A stretch of DNA of 63,071 bases, from positions 1 to 63,071 of the forward strand of contig NZ_NUPZ01000042.1 of the NCBI RefSeq assembly GCF_002584985.1. The letters are read 5' to 3'. The notes beneath the pieces are model-generated. The model had not been told where the DNA came from and did not search any database. It saw only the letters and a program-made list of their open reading frames with translations. Positions 1-7,974 of the stretch are shown here, in pieces. The DNA comes from Bacillus sp. AFS029637 (GTDB lineage Bacteria; Bacillota; Bacilli; Bacillales; Bacillaceae_G). Position 1 is the stretch's first letter. Each line of letters starts with the position of its first letter. A program made the position numbers and the translations under genes.

Positions 1-107
1 TGCCCCTCGCTTACCCGACTCAACCTAATATGTATAAAATATACATAATGTTTTTTGTAAGTACTCTGATACTATGGACTTAGAACAAAGAAATTGGGGG
101 AAGTAAT

Positions 108-536
108 TTGGACCAAGATAAATTGATGAAAGCAAAAGGGAATTTATCTATCATACAAAAACTAAAAAAATGGGCTAAAAAATTAAAGAAACAACTTCTT
201 ATACTTTATTTTGCATATCGAGATGAAAGAGTTCCTTGGTATGCAAAATTATTTACAATGCTTGTTGTTGCGTATGCTTTTAGCCCTATTGATCTAATCC
301 CAGATTTTATTCCAATTTTGGGGTATCTTGACGATGTAATTCTTGTACCATTGGGTGTTTCCTTGGCATTAAAACTAATTCCTAAAGAAGTGTTGGAGGA
401 CTGTAAAAGAAAAGTAGAAGAAAAACAAACAACAGGTAAGCCTAAAAATTGGATAACAGGTGCTATTTTCATTGTTATTTGGATTCTTATTTTTGTATGG
501 GTTGGAAAACTTGTCTTATCATATATGAATTATTGA
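108..536 (+). CDS. DUF1232 (YkvA-type) membrane protein
   Basis: A 142-residue protein with a basic N-terminus (about residues 8-30, many Lys), then the DUF1232 core with the family motif around residues 58-78 (AFSPIDLIPDFIPILGYLDD), and a C-terminal hydrophobic helix at about residues 117-140. DUF1232 proteins are small membrane-associated proteins of unknown role. The TTG start is chosen because a GGGGGAAG ribosome binding site lies 5-12 bases upstream. A second DUF1232 gene lies at 45536-45865. The family call is secure; the function is unknown. Confidence 0.85.
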   Translation: MDQDKLMKAKGNLSIIQKLKKWAKKLKKQLLILYFAYRDERVPWYAKLFTMLVVAYAFSPIDLIPDFIPILGYLDDVILVPLGVSLALKLIPKEVLEDCKRKVEEKQTTGKPKNWITGAIFIVIWILIFVWVGKLVLSYMNY

Positions 537-565
537 TAACTTCCGCTAACGATAATTATGTAAAC

Positions 566-587
566 AAGCTGTCCATATGGGCAGCTT
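566..587 (+). terminator. hairpin after the DUF1232 gene
   Basis: AAGCTGTCC and GGGCAGCTT form a 9-bp stem (one G-U pair) around a 4-base loop, followed by a T-rich tail. It fits termination of the gene ending at 536. Confidence 0.55.
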
Positions 588-720
588 ATTCTATTTCTTT
601 CATAGTATAGATTGTTTTGAAAAAATGCACTGAATTCTCATAGGAAATTGTGGTGTGATGAAATTTTTGATTTTGAAGTATTTCAAAGTCTTAGCTAGAT
701 GGTTATGAACCGGTCCCCAT

Positions 721-773
721 AATCAAAAGGCAGGAACATTTTGTACATATCAAATATGTTCCTGCTTTTGATT
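721..773. terminator. long hairpin between convergent genes
   Basis: An inverted repeat of about 18 bp (AATCAAAAG-CAGGAACAT against ATGTTCCTGCTTTTGATT). It sits downstream of the minus-strand methyltransferase and may serve both directions. There is no strong T-tract on either side, so the terminator role is inferred. Confidence 0.5.
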
Positions 774-830
774 GTATTAAGTTTAACATCTATGACCTAA
801 ATTAAAATTTATTAGGGTCTTCTTTATTTA

Positions 831-1652
831 TTATTTTTCGAACCGCAAATGAACAAATTTCAACATCTTTATTAAGTTTACAATTCTCATCATTATACGT
901 GTGCTTCCATCCCAATCTTTATTTGTAGGTATACCTTTAAAGAACGGGGAACAGTTCAACACTTTTATGTTAGATGACCATTTTTCTATTGTCTTTGGAT
1001 TGTTTACGTAAAAATACATCATAGCGCCGTTATTACCAGATTTTTTTACAGTAGAATTCGAAAGTTTCAGTGCGAATTTTGATTCAGCATCAAAATATAA
1101 TTCTCCTCCAGGAAACCGGTTTGACATAGCGACTATGATTTCTTTTAAATCTTCTTCTTTAAAGTAATAAAACACACCTGCTGATATAAAAAGAATACCA
1201 TCGTTCGGATTATATTTTATATCGTCAAACCAAGAAGTATCAAAAAATGATTTAGAAATGCTAATATTTCTCGGTGTATCTTCAATTAACGTTTTTCGAA
1301 AAGAGATTGCATTGGGTAAATCAAGGTTATACCAGTGTATTGTACCGTTATCAATTCTTGAAAAAGTAGTGTCTAGTCCAGAACCGATATTTACAATAGT
1401 AGCATTCGGATGTTTTGTTATAAATCTTTTTATAGTATCGTCTATTTTTCGTGCACGGGTAATGTATGTGATACACCCGTATTCACCAAAGGTATTTGCT
1501 ATTGCTGAGAAGTTAAAATCACATTCTTTAATAATCCGAATAGCTTCTGTATCATCTAAAATATCCTTATTGTTCTTACTGCCATATGCTCGCCCCCATA
1601 GCGGAATAAGCATAGTACCTTGTACTGATTGTAAATCTAATTCTTTAACCAT
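831..1652 (-). CDS. LCM/TcmP-type SAM-dependent methyltransferase
   Basis: A 273-residue class I methyltransferase. The SAM-binding glycine motif is NIGSGLDTTF at about residues 89-98, followed by an acidic strand end (WYNLDLP). This layout is typical of the leucine carboxyl methyltransferase-like family that includes the TcmP O-methyltransferases of polyketide pathways; the substrate here cannot be told. The ATG has a GGAGG 7 bases upstream. It lies 33 bases after a MarR gene on the same strand, so the two probably form one operon with MarR as local regulator. Confidence 0.75.
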   Translation of the reverse strand: MVKELDLQSVQGTMLIPLWGRAYGSKNNKDILDDTEAIRIIKECDFNFSAIANTFGEYGCITYITRARKIDDTIKRFITKHPNATIVNIGSGLDTTFSRIDNGTIHWYNLDLPNAISFRKTLIEDTPRNISISKSFFDTSWFDDIKYNPNDGILFISAGVFYYFKEEDLKEIIVAMSNRFPGGELYFDAESKFALKLSNSTVKKSGNNGAMMYFYVNNPKTIEKWSSNIKVLNCSPFFKGIPTNKDWDGSTRIMMRIVNLIKMLKFVHLRFEK

Positions 1653-1685
1653 GAAACATCCTCCGTTTAATAATAAACAATATAA

Positions 1686-2126
1686 TTAGTCGTTATTTAA
1701 CATTTTTGAAAGCATTTTATTTGTTTTATACAATCCGTAAGTTAAATCCCGTTGATCTTCTTCAGATAATGTATCGAGATTAACTGTGAAATTATTATAA
1801 ATTTGTTTCCACCTCTCATAGTGCACCTTTTCAGCTTTTTCTGTCAAAGAAATTAATACAGCTCTTTTGTCTACCGTATCTTGCTTTTTTACAATATATC
1901 CGTTTAGTTCTAAGTTACGTACTGTTACACTTAATTGTTGCTTAGGGATGTTTAAGTAACTAGCAATCATTTTTAAATTTACAGGTACTTTTTGCTGGAC
2001 GATATACTCCACTACGTGTTGCTCTAAATGTGTAAACTCAGAGGATTTCTCCGATAGTAATTTAAAAGTACCGGACATATTTAATAATAAATTCATGTAT
2101 TCGTTTAATAATTCGTTATGGGCCAT
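1686..2126 (-). CDS. MarR family transcriptional regulator
   Basis: A 146-residue winged-helix protein. The recognition region (IASYLNIPKQQLSVTVRNLE) and the wing (GYIVKKQDTVDKRAVLISLT) at about residues 54-92 are typical MarR. The start has an AAGGAAG site upstream. It is the first gene of a two-gene minus-strand unit with the methyltransferase, and the AT-rich upstream region (TTTATTACTAATTTAAC) could hold its operator. The ligand is unknown. Confidence 0.85.
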   Translation of the reverse strand: MAHNELLNEYMNLLLNMSGTFKLLSEKSSEFTHLEQHVVEYIVQQKVPVNLKMIASYLNIPKQQLSVTVRNLELNGYIVKKQDTVDKRAVLISLTEKAEKVHYERWKQIYNNFTVNLDTLSEEDQRDLTYGLYKTNKMLSKMLNND

Positions 2127-2416
2127 TGTTTTCTCTTCCTTTATGAATTTAGTAATTATTTTATTACTAATTTAACTATAAATCAATTAATTTTATTTAA
2201 TATGGTAAATTTTTATTTACTAATTTGTCGTTTTTGAATTTATGTGGACTGAAGTCGATGTGTTTGAGTAGTTATTTTAGGAAAGGAGAATATGATTGGA
2301 AATAAAATATTACTAAACATATATAACTAATGAATATAATGTCTTTTTCAGTTATTATGTTGTAAATCATTTTATGATAAAATCTATTACATAATTTAAT
2401 AAAGGGGTAGTATTGT

Positions 2417-2488
2417 ATGGGTTATTTCTCAAATGGTTTATTAGTTTTGTTTGTTCTTATCGTATGTAGCTGTATGATTTTTGGTTGA
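2417..2488 (+). CDS. very small hydrophobic protein (YjcZ-like candidate)
   Basis: A 23-codon ORF starting MGYFSNG followed by a single hydrophobic helix with two Cys. It has a GGGGTAG ribosome binding site 7 bases upstream and its own strong terminator 22 bases downstream, so it looks like a real transcription unit. The N-terminal MGY-G pattern plus one helix resembles the YjcZ family of small sporulation membrane proteins, but at this length the resemblance is weak. Confidence 0.55.
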   Translation: MGYFSNGLLVLFVLIVCSCMIFG

Positions 2489-2510
2489 TAATATAATGGT
2501 AGTTTTATAT

Positions 2511-2548
2511 AAAAGAAGTTAACTGTGGTGAGGTTAACTTCTTTTTAT
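2511..2548 (+). terminator. intrinsic terminator of the 23-residue protein gene
   Basis: A perfect 13-bp stem (AAAAGAAGTTAAC / GTTAACTTCTTTT) followed by TTATT. It ends the small gene at 2417-2488. Confidence 0.85.
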
Positions 2549-2658
2549 TATATGTTGAGAAGGAATTATATCGTTTATATGGAAGTTTGTTTAAGTTAAT
2601 TTCATATTAAGGGTAATTTTACGAAATACAAACAAACGAGAGAATAAGGAGTATTCAC

Positions 2659-3069
2659 ATGAATAATAGTATAAGCTACACAATTGAACACCCAACAGAC
2701 TTCAATGGATTATTAGCTTTATATGAATCTTTAGGATGGAACTCTCTTAAATTAACGGTTAACGAGTTAGAACGAATGTGTAAACAAAGTTGGTATGCAA
2801 TTTATGTTTTTGATGATAAGAGGTTAGTAGGGATGGGGCGTGTCATATCAGATGGAGTCATAACAGGCATTATTTGTGGAGTGGGTGTATTGCCAAAATA
2901 TCAGTCTAGTGGCATCGGGAAAGAAATAATGAAACGATTAATCCAGCATTGTGAACAACATAAGGTTATTCCGCAACTTATGTGTGTAGAAAAATTGCAA
3001 TCTTACTATGAAGCTATCGGATTTGAAGCATTCTCGATTGGGATGACAAAACACATTAAACGATGTTAA
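2659..3069 (+). CDS. GNAT family N-acetyltransferase
   Basis: A 136-residue single-domain GNAT protein. The acetyl-CoA loop is at about residues 75-88 (LPKYQSSGIGKEIM, matching Q/R-x-x-G-x-G), followed by the C-terminal YEAIGFE motif. An AAGGAG site precedes the ATG. It stands alone between terminators. The substrate is unknown. Confidence 0.85.
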   Translation: MNNSISYTIEHPTDFNGLLALYESLGWNSLKLTVNELERMCKQSWYAIYVFDDKRLVGMGRVISDGVITGIICGVGVLPKYQSSGIGKEIMKRLIQHCEQHKVIPQLMCVEKLQSYYEAIGFEAFSIGMTKHIKRC

Positions 3070-3116
3070 AAAAATAATTTAATTACTATTTTATAAATTG
3101 AACTCTTAATAAATAA

Positions 3117-3158
3117 TAAAAGAGCATGTTTAAAATTACTTCAAACATGCTCTTTTAT
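3117..3158. terminator. bidirectional terminator
   Basis: TAAAAGAGCATGTTT pairs with AAACATGCTCTTTTA around an 11-base loop; A- and T-runs on both sides suit the convergent GNAT and TetR genes. Confidence 0.8.
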
Positions 3159-3178
3159 TAGAGTGGATATATTTCATA

Positions 3179-3802
3179 TTAATGATTTAACCCGTTCCAA
3201 TAAAAAGAAACGATTTCTTGTGCTAATTCATCTATATTTGGAAGAATAGGATTGTGATTTTCATCTTTAAAATTCCCGATTGATAATAAAGATACGAAAG
3301 CATGAGCGGCAAATTCAGCGTTTCTTTTCGGGATTTCTCCAATCTGCATTACATTCTCGATTACTTTTTCTAATACTTCATACATGCTGTCTTCAGCCTC
3401 TTTTAATTCTTTCAATTGCTCTTCAGATAACGATAGTTTTGCATCTTTCATAAAATTTTTCATATCAATATCCATCGTTGCATGTAAATAGACTTTAGCG
3501 AAGTCCAATAATCTTTCTTCTAAAGTCTTATTTGTAGAGAGTATTTGAGACATATTTTCTCGTATACGCAACATCATTTGAATCATAGTAGCGGTAAATA
3601 AATCGGCTTTTGTTGAATAATAATAGTAGACGGTTGCTTTCGTAACACCGCATTCTTTCGCGACCTCATCCATGGAAACTACTTGATAATTTTGAGTAAG
3701 AAATAATCGAGTTGCAACTTCTAAAATTAGTTCTTTTGTAGATTTTGTATTTTTATTTTGACGAGGCCTTCCAAGAGGACGTTGTTTTTGTTCCAAATTC
3801 AT
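3179..3802 (-). CDS. TetR/AcrR family regulator of the MMPL exporter
   Basis: A 207-residue TetR protein. The helix-turn-helix is near the N-terminus (MDEVAKECGVTKATVYYYYS). The start at 3802 is preferred over an in-frame ATG at 3853 because an AGGAG lies just upstream of it and the longer reading has no ribosome binding site and begins within the promoter region. It is divergent from the MMPL transporter, the usual arrangement for a local repressor of an efflux gene. Confidence 0.85.
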   Translation of the reverse strand: MNLEQKQRPLGRPRQNKNTKSTKELILEVATRLFLTQNYQVVSMDEVAKECGVTKATVYYYYSTKADLFTATMIQMMLRIRENMSQILSTNKTLEERLLDFAKVYLHATMDIDMKNFMKDAKLSLSEEQLKELKEAEDSMYEVLEKVIENVMQIGEIPKRNAEFAAHAFVSLLSIGNFKDENHNPILPNIDELAQEIVSFYWNGLNH

Positions 3803-3856
3803 TCGCTCCTGACATGTATTGTTAAGATAATTATAACACAAATTTTTATTCATTCT

Positions 3857-3886
3857 TGATTAATTAACCGACCAGTATATATAATT
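3857..3886 (+). promoter_or_regulatory. promoter of the MMPL gene, with possible TetR operator
   Basis: TTGATT (3857-3862) and TATAAT (3881-3886) with an 18-base spacer read as a sigma-A promoter. The spacer holds ACCGACCAGT, a plausible TetR half-site or imperfect operator. Transcription starting near 3893 would exclude the ATG at 3891 and supports the start at 3921. Confidence 0.5.
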
Positions 3887-3920
3887 AATAATGGAGGGAA
3901 AAAGGAAGGTGGGTTTTTTT

Positions 3921-6152
3921 ATGAAAAAGCACCCGTTACATATGTTAGGGAGGCTTGTAGCAGGGAAAAATACACAATGGATAACTTTATCGGTTTGGGT
4001 CCTCATTACATTATTACTTTCATTTACGTTACCACAAGTAAATAATACGAAAGAACCGAATCCGAAAAATTTACCTGAAACTGCTATGTCGCAGCAAGCT
4101 GAAGCAGTAATGAAAAAAGAATTTCCTAATAATGCAGGAAATCCGTTGTTAGTAGTATGGCATAGAGATGGTGGACTACAGTCAAATGACTATAAGCTCA
4201 TACAGGACGTTTATAAAGAGTTAAAGAATAGTCCTTTAAAAGAACAATCAACGTTACCACCATTTGATACAATACCGGAACAAGTATTATCAAAAAGTGC
4301 ATCAAAAGATGGTACATCATTTGTTACACCAGTATTTTTTAATAAATCTGCTGGGACGGATATATTAAAAGGAAATCTTGAAGATTTAAGAAACATAGTG
4401 AATAGTAAGGTCGATGAAGATCCATTCAAACGAAAAATTAGTGAATCCGGTTTACATGTTCGACTATCTGGACCTGTAGGTATTCAAACGGATGCGGTTA
4501 GTTTATTTAGTCAAGCGGATGTAAAATTGTTAGTTGCTACCGTATTACTCGTATTAGTTTTATTAATTTTACTGTACCGTTCACCGATTTTAGCAATTTT
4601 ACCTTTACTTGTTGTTGGTTTTGCATACGGTATTATTAGTCCTACACTCGGTTTTTTAGCAGATCATGGATGGATTAAAGTAGATGCCCAAGCGATATCA
4701 ATCATGACAGTATTATTGTTTGGCGCTGGAACGGACTATTGTCTATTTTTAATTTCAAGATATAGAGAGTACTTATTAGAAGAAGAAAGTAAATATAAAG
4801 CGTTGCAACTTGCGATTAAAGCATCTGGCGGGGCCATTATTATGAGTGCCTTAACTGTCGTACTTGGATTAGGAACGTTATTACTTGCTCATTATGGAGC
4901 CTTTCATCGATTCGCAGTACCATTTAGTGTTGCTGTATTTATAATGGGAATTGCTGCTTTAACAATTTTACCAGCGTTTTTATTAATTTTCGGTAGAGCG
5001 GCATTCTTCCCATTTATACCAAGAACAACTTCGATGAATGAGGAATTTGCAAGAAAGAAAAAGAAAGTCGTAAAAGTTAAAAAGTCAAAAGGTACCTTTA
5101 GCAAAAAACTAGGTGATGTTGTAGTCCGAAGACCGTGGACAATAATTATGCTCACCGTCTTTGTATTAGGTGGTTTGGCTTCATTTGTACCACGTATTCA
5201 ATATACGTATGACTTATTAGAATCGTTTCCAAAAGATATGCCTTCACGTGAAGGGTTTACGTTAATTAGTGATCATTTTTCAGCTGGTGAACTAGCGCCA
5301 GTAAAAGTTGTTGTTGATACGAAAGGAAAAGAGCTTCCTGTTAAACAAGAACTGGAGAAATTTTCTTTCGTAAAAACAGTGAAAGAGCCAAAAGAGGGTA
5401 AAGAAAATAAGCAAATTAAAATGTATGAAGTTTCTTTAGCTGAAAATCCATACTCAATTGAAGCATTAGATCAAATCCCTAAATTGAAAAATAGTGTAGA
5501 AAAAGTATTAAAAGATGCAGAGATTAGTAATGCTGAAGATCAACTATGGATTGGTGGAGAAACGGCTTCATTATATGATACAAAGCAAATTACAGAACGT
5601 GATGAAGCAGTTATTATTCCAGTAATGATTAGTATTATAGCTTTATTGTTACTAGTTTACTTACGATCAATTGTTGCGATGATTTATTTAATTGTAACGG
5701 TCGTTTTATCATTCTTCTCGGCATTAGGAGCAGGATGGATATTACTTCATTTCGGTATGGGAGCACCGGCTATTCAGGGTGCAATACCGTTATACGCATT
5801 CGTATTTTTAGTTGCTTTAGGTGAAGATTATAATATCTTTATGGTTTCAGAAATGTGGAAAAACAGAAAGAAACAAAATCACTTGGATGCAGTAAAAAAT
5901 GGCGTTATACAAACAGGTAGTGTCATTACATCGGCAGGTTTAATTTTAGCAGGAACTTTTGCGGTGTTAGGTACGTTACCAATTCAAGTTTTAGTACAAT
6001 TTGGTATTGTAACAGCAATCGGTGTATTACTAGATACATTTATTGTAAGACCATTACTTGTACCGGCAATTACAGTTGTTTTAGGCCGTTTTGCTTTTTG
6101 GCCAGGGAAACTTTCAAGAAAGAGTGAAGAGATACAAAAAGTGGATGCATAG
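3921..6152 (+). CDS. MMPL family transporter (RND-like exporter)
   Basis: A 743-residue membrane protein with two MMPL modules, each an extracytoplasmic domain followed by a bundle of membrane helices. The signature GTDYCLFLISRYREYL follows the first bundle, and a matching ALGEDYNIFMVSEMW sequence occurs in the second. MMPL proteins export lipids or hydrophobic toxic compounds using the proton gradient. A GAAGGTGGG site precedes the ATG at 3921. The adjacent TetR gene suggests substrate-induced expression. The family is certain; the substrate is unknown. Confidence 0.9.
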   Translation: MKKHPLHMLGRLVAGKNTQWITLSVWVLITLLLSFTLPQVNNTKEPNPKNLPETAMSQQAEAVMKKEFPNNAGNPLLVVWHRDGGLQSNDYKLIQDVYKELKNSPLKEQSTLPPFDTIPEQVLSKSASKDGTSFVTPVFFNKSAGTDILKGNLEDLRNIVNSKVDEDPFKRKISESGLHVRLSGPVGIQTDAVSLFSQADVKLLVATVLLVLVLLILLYRSPILAILPLLVVGFAYGIISPTLGFLADHGWIKVDAQAISIMTVLLFGAGTDYCLFLISRYREYLLEEESKYKALQLAIKASGGAIIMSALTVVLGLGTLLLAHYGAFHRFAVPFSVAVFIMGIAALTILPAFLLIFGRAAFFPFIPRTTSMNEEFARKKKKVVKVKKSKGTFSKKLGDVVVRRPWTIIMLTVFVLGGLASFVPRIQYTYDLLESFPKDMPSREGFTLISDHFSAGELAPVKVVVDTKGKELPVKQELEKFSFVKTVKEPKEGKENKQIKMYEVSLAENPYSIEALDQIPKLKNSVEKVLKDAEISNAEDQLWIGGETASLYDTKQITERDEAVIIPVMISIIALLLLVYLRSIVAMIYLIVTVVLSFFSALGAGWILLHFGMGAPAIQGAIPLYAFVFLVALGEDYNIFMVSEMWKNRKKQNHLDAVKNGVIQTGSVITSAGLILAGTFAVLGTLPIQVLVQFGIVTAIGVLLDTFIVRPLLVPAITVVLGRFAFWPGKLSRKSEEIQKVDA

Positions 6153-6156
6153 TTGA

Positions 6157-6187
6157 GAAAGCCAAGGATATTTTCCTTGGCTTTTTT
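6157..6187 (+). terminator. terminator of the MMPL gene
   Basis: AAAGCCAAGGA / TCCTTGGCTTTTTT hairpin ending in a T-run, directly after the stop codon. Confidence 0.85.
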
Positions 6188-6195
6188 CAATGTAA

Positions 6196-6378
6196 TTAAT
6201 TTTTTGAAGCCAGATCATCAGTTGCAGCATGATCAACATCTTCAATATCGGTTTCTGGCATTCCATATAAGCCGTTCATTGCTTGTTCTTCGATAGTAAG
6301 ATTTACAGTGTTATTATTTTGAATTGGTGTAGCGATTTCGGTAACAGTTTCTTTTTTATTTACATTTTTGTTATTCAT
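6196..6378 (-). CDS. small acidic protein, DUF4021-like
   Basis: A 60-residue polar protein with the sequence EQAMNGLYGMPETDIED at residues 31-47. A GGAGGATCCATAA site precedes the ATG. The NGLYGMPET core looks like the conserved block of small Bacillus proteins grouped as DUF4021, but I cannot confirm the family. No membrane segment or enzyme motif is present. It is convergent with the MMPL gene. Confidence 0.6.
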   Translation of the reverse strand: MNNKNVNKKETVTEIATPIQNNNTVNLTIEEQAMNGLYGMPETDIEDVDHAATDDLASKN

Positions 6379-6517
6379 TTATGGATCCTCCAAATTTCAT
6401 TTGATGTATGTATAGTATGTGGATGGATTTCCAGAAATATGTGAATGGATTCTTAAAGATGTTATATAATTAAATAAACAATTATGGTGAAATGTAAACG
6501 GTTAGGAGTGAACAATT

Positions 6518-6547
6518 ATGGTGAAAGCAAGGAAATTAGCCTTCTAA
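6518..6547 (+). CDS. cat leader peptide MVKARKLAF
   Basis: A nine-codon ORF with its own TTAGGAGTG ribosome binding site. Its last codons form the left arm of the stem that hides the cat Shine-Dalgarno. Inducible cat genes of Gram-positive bacteria (such as cat-86, whose leader also starts MVK) are controlled this way: drug-stalled ribosomes on the leader open the stem. Confidence 0.75.
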   Translation: MVKARKLAF

Positions 6548-6575
6548 AATAAAAAGAAAATTTCAGGAGGCTAAT
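6535..6575 (+). promoter_or_regulatory. translational attenuator stem-loop of cat
   Basis: ATTAGCCTTCT (6535-6545) pairs over its full 11 bases, with one G-U, to AGGAGGCTAAT (6565-6575) around a 19-base loop. The right arm contains the AGGAGG of the acetyltransferase gene, 8 bases before its ATG, so the stem blocks initiation unless the leader is occupied by a stalled ribosome. Confidence 0.8.
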
Positions 6576-6578
6576 AAA

Positions 6579-7229
6579 ATGAAGTTTCATGTAATTGATA
6601 GAGAAAATTGGAATAGAGAGCAGTATTTTGAACATTATTTAAAATTAAAATGTACGTTTAGTATGACAGCAAATGTTGATATTACGCTTTTGACAGAGAA
6701 AGTACGTCAAAATGAAATTAAATTTTATCCGACTTTTATTTATATAATTTCGAGAATAATAAATAAACATAAAGAATTTCGAACATGTTTTAATGATGAA
6801 GGAGTATTAGGCTATTGGGAGGAGATGATACCCAGCTATACAGTTTTTCATAAAGATGATAAATCTTTTTCGAGTATATGGACGGATTATTATAGTGATT
6901 TCCATATTTTCTATAAAAACTATGAAGAAGATATGAGATGCTATGCTAATGTTCATGGTCTTTTCACGAAAGAAAATATTCCGCCGAATGTATTTCCGAT
7001 TTCTAGCATACCTTGGACTAGTTTTACTGGATTTAATCTTAATATTAATAATGATGCTGATTTTCTAGTACCAATTATAACTTGTGGGAAATATTTTAAT
7101 GAAGAAAATAAGGTTATGCTACCAGTTTCATTGCAAGTTCATCATGCGGTTTGTGATGGATATCATGCGAGTCGATTTATAGAAGGTTTGCAGGAGTTAA
7201 GTCATACTTGCAACGAGTGGCTTAAATAA
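6579..7229 (+). CDS. catA: chloramphenicol O-acetyltransferase, type A
   Basis: A 216-residue CAT protein of normal length. The catalytic motif HHAVCDGYH near residues 188-196 carries the general-base His, and the order of conserved blocks (YPTFIYIISRIINKH near the N-terminus, PISSIPWTSFTGFNLN in the middle) matches type A enzymes, which acetylate chloramphenicol from acetyl-CoA in the cytoplasm as a trimer. Expression is probably controlled by the leader and stem immediately upstream. There is no mobile element next to it, so it looks like a resident B. cereus group cat gene. Confidence 0.92.
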   Translation: MKFHVIDRENWNREQYFEHYLKLKCTFSMTANVDITLLTEKVRQNEIKFYPTFIYIISRIINKHKEFRTCFNDEGVLGYWEEMIPSYTVFHKDDKSFSSIWTDYYSDFHIFYKNYEEDMRCYANVHGLFTKENIPPNVFPISSIPWTSFTGFNLNINNDADFLVPIITCGKYFNEENKVMLPVSLQVHHAVCDGYHASRFIEGLQELSHTCNEWLK

Positions 7230-7261
7230 CAACTAATTTTTAAGTATATACAATTGAAAAT

Positions 7262-7311
7262 GAATAATAGAAGAGATCATGTTTATATTGCATGGTCTCT
7301 TTTTATTATTC
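7262..7311 (+). terminator. terminator of cat
   Basis: GAATAATAGAAGAGATCATG against CATGGTCTCTTTTTATTATTC, a stem of about 20 bp with small mismatches and a T-run within the right arm. Confidence 0.8.
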
Positions 7312-7423
7312 ATTAATACTAAGTAATTGTGGAAAATATAGGGTGATTTGTAGTTTAATAGTAAAGAGAGTGATTAGTGTTAATTTTCTTTGTTTTTATA
7401 TGTTTTAATAAGGGGGAATTAAA

Positions 7424-7954
7424 GTGAAATTCGTAAGCATTGAAAGAGATGAGATCCTAATTCATAATATAGCAAATTTGTATTGTAAAGCATTTGAGAA
7501 AACAAATTTCAATGAAATGATCGAGCGAGTGAAAAGACATATAGAATATGAAGATTTTAAAGGTATAGTAGCGATAAATGATGAAAATGAAGTAGTTGGT
7601 TTTACGTATGGTTATCGCTCATTAGAAGGACAGTACTATAATCAATTAATGAGGGAAGCGTTACATCTAGAGCAAGTAAACGAATGGTTACAGGATTGTT
7701 TTGAATTTGTAGAGTTAGCAGTTCAACCCAAATATCAAAAGGAAGGTGTTGGAACGAAATTACATAATAGATTATTAGACGGTATTTCAAATAGAACGAG
7801 TGTATTAACAACACAAATAAACAATGTAAAGGCACGTTCGTTATATGAAAGATTAGATTGGGTAAATATATTGGATCCATTTTATCCAAGTAAAGATGAT
7901 GTTCCTTATGTAATAATGGGAAAAGTATTAAAAACAAAAGTTATTGGTTTGTAA
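7424..7954 (+). CDS. GNAT family N-acetyltransferase
   Basis: A 176-residue protein starting at GTG behind AAGGGGGA. The acetyl-CoA loop is VQPKYQKEGVGTKLHNRLL at about residues 104-122, followed by SLYERLDW near the end. Its stop lies 20 bases before the next GNAT gene, which has its own AAAGGAG, so the two are probably co-transcribed. Substrate unknown. Confidence 0.82.
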   Translation: MKFVSIERDEILIHNIANLYCKAFEKTNFNEMIERVKRHIEYEDFKGIVAINDENEVVGFTYGYRSLEGQYYNQLMREALHLEQVNEWLQDCFEFVELAVQPKYQKEGVGTKLHNRLLDGISNRTSVLTTQINNVKARSLYERLDWVNILDPFYPSKDDVPYVIMGKVLKTKVIGL

Positions 7955-7974
7955 GCATAAAGGAGAAAACAAAA

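Noticed and set aside
206-472. 88-codon ORF opposite the first DUF1232 gene
   Set aside because: Shadow of a recognised family on the other strand.
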